The notes beneath the pieces were generated by a model, which had not been told where the DNA came from, made no database searches, and saw nothing but the letters and a program-made list of their open reading frames with translations. From a bacterium (GTDB lineage: Bacteria; Zhuqueibacterota; QNDG01; DTFT01): 32,635 nucleotides of DNA. Position numbers and translations under genes: made by a program. Of this stretch, positions 31,064 to 32,635 are shown one piece after another. The stretch is taken from assembly GCA_016933415.1 (NCBI GenBank), contig JAFGAX010000003.1:1-32635 (forward strand). The letters run 5' to 3'. Each line of letters opens with the position of its first letter. Position 1 is the first letter of the stretch.

Positions 31064-32635
31064 GGCAGGAGCACCGCTTTTCGTGTGGCATGGAAACGGC
31101 CGGCTGTCATGCGGATGACGTACAGACCGGAAGCCAGCCGCCTGCCGTCGTCGTCCGACCCGTCCCAGTGCACGGACACGAATCCTTCCGTGAATGAGCC
31201 GTCCGCCAGAGTCCGCACCAGCCGGCCGCGTATGTCGAACACCTGCACTTTGGCGCGGCCCGCCGTGGGAAGCCCGAATTCCACCTTCGTCCCGGCATTG
31301 AAGGGATTCGGGAAATTCTGCATGAGCACGAAAGACGCGGGCGCTTCGATGTAATCCAGGCTGAAGGAGAAGTTGTTCGCGCACGCGGTCTCCAGGCCGG
31401 TGCCGTCCGAAGCGCTGACGGTCCAGTGATACGTCCCCTTGCCCCATCCTGTCATAGTCCAGGGCATGACAATGCCGGGTTCCGTCAGTCCCGGGCAAAC
31501 CAGTTGCTGAGAGCCTGAGAATGCGGCCGAAGTGTCCAGGGTGAACGTGTAAACGATCGGGTCCCCGTCCGGGTCGGACGCGGGTTCCCATTCAAACCGC
31601 AACGTGTCCGGCTTTTCCGCAAGCACAAGGTCTGTCGGAGGGGAAAGCAGAGCGAAAGCGGAAGGCGGATCCGGAACCGGGGTCACGGTGACGGTCAGCG
31701 TGTCCCTGCCCTCGCCGCCGGACGGATCCGTCGCGGATACGATCAGGATTTCGTTTCCGTTCCAGTCCGGGACAGTGGTCCGGATGCGCAGGCCGACGGC
31801 CACGGTGTCCACGACCAGAGCCGGTCCCGGGAAGAAGCGGAAAACAATCGATTCAGGAGAATCGTTTTCGTCCGAAACCCAGGTCCGGATCCGCGGATCC
31901 GCCAGAATCAGGGTTCCGTCCTCGGCGAAGGAAGTGTCCGGAGCGGTCACGATCGGCGGCTTGTTGCCGAAGCGGGCGGTGATCGTTTTCGCCCCATTCA
32001 TCAGGAAGTCAAGGGGATTCGTGTTTCCGGATGCGTCCCCTGCCCATCCGAGAAAAGCGGAGCCCGGGCCAGGGAGGGCGCGAAGCTGGACGGATGCGCC
32101 TGAACTCGACCATGGATCCGCGGGAACGCCCGATACGGTCCCTGCCTGCGGCGGCTCGACCGCGACGGTCAGACGGAACTGCTGTTCGAAACGTGCGGTC
32201 CACATTTCGTCCGAGGGGCCCACGGTAATCGTCCGGACGCGTCCGGTGTGCCCGTTCCATCCGGTGAAACTCAGGCGGAAGCCTTCGTTTCTCAGGATCA
32301 GGGAATCGACGGACAGGGAGTGGATGGATCCTTCGGACCAATCGAAAACAACAGGTGTCGTATAGTCCGCTCCGTCCACGATGCAGGGAAGCCGGGAAGG
32401 ATCGGATTCGACGGTGATGACGCTGATCGTTGTGAACCTGGCGGTCACAGCTTTCGGCCCGTCCATCAGAAGGGATGCGGGATTCTCCGTTCCCGAGAGA
32501 TCGCCTTCCCATCCGGCGAAGACGTATCCGGCCGCGGGTGTTGCAATAAAGGTCACGGTGCTGTCCGGGTATGCCGCGCCCTCCGGCTCCACGGTCACGG
32601 TCCCCGCGTCTGCCGGGACAACGGTGACCACCAGC
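31060..32635 (-). CDS. Secreted repeat protein with C-terminal sorting domain (partial, 5' end outside window)
   Basis: At least 524 residues of a larger exported protein; the frame stays open to the window edge, so the start and signal peptide are not seen. The visible order is: three divergent InlB-type B-repeat units of about 75 residues (AGYVFAGWEGDLSGTENPASLLMDGPKAVTARF, a more divergent middle unit, and SAFLGWAGDASGNTNPLDFLMNGAKTITARF); a cadherin/Ig-like domain (PPIVTAPDTSFAEDGTL ... GRDTLTVTVTPV); an Fn3-like domain (DTLRFEWEPASDPDGDP); and a final ~85 residues with MQNFPNPFNAGTK ... SGLYVIRMTAG. The last is the same sorting/FlgD_ig type as in the proteins at 205 and 4209. It is probably a surface adhesin or large exo-protein. 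Its stop overlaps the DUF3616 start. Confidence 0.88.
   Translation of the reverse strand, partial: LVVTVVPADAGTVTVEPEGAAYPDSTVTFIATPAAGYVFAGWEGDLSGTENPASLLMDGPKAVTARFTTISVITVESDPSRLPCIVDGADYTTPVVFDWSEGSIHSLSVDSLILRNEGFRLSFTGWNGHTGRVRTITVGPSDEMWTARFEQQFRLTVAVEPPQAGTVSGVPADPWSSSGASVQLRALPGPGSAFLGWAGDASGNTNPLDFLMNGAKTITARFGNKPPIVTAPDTSFAEDGTLILADPRIRTWVSDENDSPESIVFRFFPGPALVVDTVAVGLRIRTTVPDWNGNEILIVSATDPSGGEGRDTLTVTVTPVPDPPSAFALLSPPTDLVLAEKPDTLRFEWEPASDPDGDPIVYTFTLDTSAAFSGSQQLVCPGLTEPGIVMPWTMTGWGKGTYHWTVSASDGTGLETACANNFSFSLDYIEAPASFVLMQNFPNPFNAGTKVEFGLPTAGRAKVQVFDIRGRLVRTLADGSFTEGFVSVHWDGSDDDGRRLASGLYVIRMTAGRFHATRKAVLLP

Noticed and set aside
31064-31591. N-terminal extension of the DUF3616 protein to 31591
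   Set aside because: The extra sequence is an out-of-frame shadow of the sorted repeat protein; the GTG at 31063 opens a proper signal peptide.

Overview
The window is a GC-rich chromosomal segment from a Gram-negative bacterium. Three exported proteins end in the 'MQNYPNPFNP ... SGVY' type C-terminal sorting/FlgD-Ig-like domain. There is also an ExbB-ExbD-ExbD-TonB-substrate-binding-protein-TPR operon of a kind I recall from Bacteroidetes and relatives. Together these point to the FCB superphylum or one of its uncultured sister phyla. The exact phylum cannot be read from this segment. No tRNA, rRNA, CRISPR array, transposase or phage gene was found, so this looks like ordinary chromosome with dispersed intergenic repeats.

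Layout. (1) 1-6143: a large secreted PKD/beta-propeller protein (+) converges on a minus-strand pair, a secreted CocE-type hydrolase and an Ogt-type DNA repair methyltransferase. (2) 6315-7766: rlmD (-), bracketed by GGAACTCGG-type repeats. (3) 8039-12283: a near-perfect sigma70 promoter, a DUF3467 protein, a small exported probable outer-membrane protein, and an overlapping sensor kinase / sigma54 response regulator pair. (4) 12508-14207: a small membrane protein and a stand-alone TonB paralogue. (5) 14635-21661: a tight operon that starts with a STAS protein (TTG start), then ExbB, two ExbD, TonB, a membrane-anchored PstS-like binding protein, a TPR protein and a lipoprotein, closed by a clear terminator. 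(6) 21810-25674: an SSS sodium symporter with a 74-residue membrane companion, a 447-bp stretch rich in inverted repeats, and a GPH-type sugar:cation symporter ending in a bidirectional terminator. (7) 25772-27845 (-): an aldo/keto reductase behind a membrane-bound SpoIIE/RsbU-type phosphatase. (8) 28157-29752 (+): an RDD protein and an exported probable outer-membrane protein. (9) 29951-32635 (-): a DUF3616 protein translationally coupled to a third sorting-domain protein that runs off the window.

How the pieces may work together. The Exb/TonB operon should form a proton-driven inner-membrane motor acting on the cell envelope; the binding protein, TPR protein and lipoprotein would be its periplasmic partners. 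The secreted proteins with C-terminal sorting domains and the two sugar/solute symporters suggest a heterotrophic life on polymers or peptides. Four upstream regions carry -24/-12 (sigma54-like) elements of varying quality, and the window also encodes a sigma54 activator with an intact GAFTGA loop. The STAS protein and the RsbU-like phosphatase are the two non-kinase halves of a partner-switching circuit. Both regulatory links are inferences.
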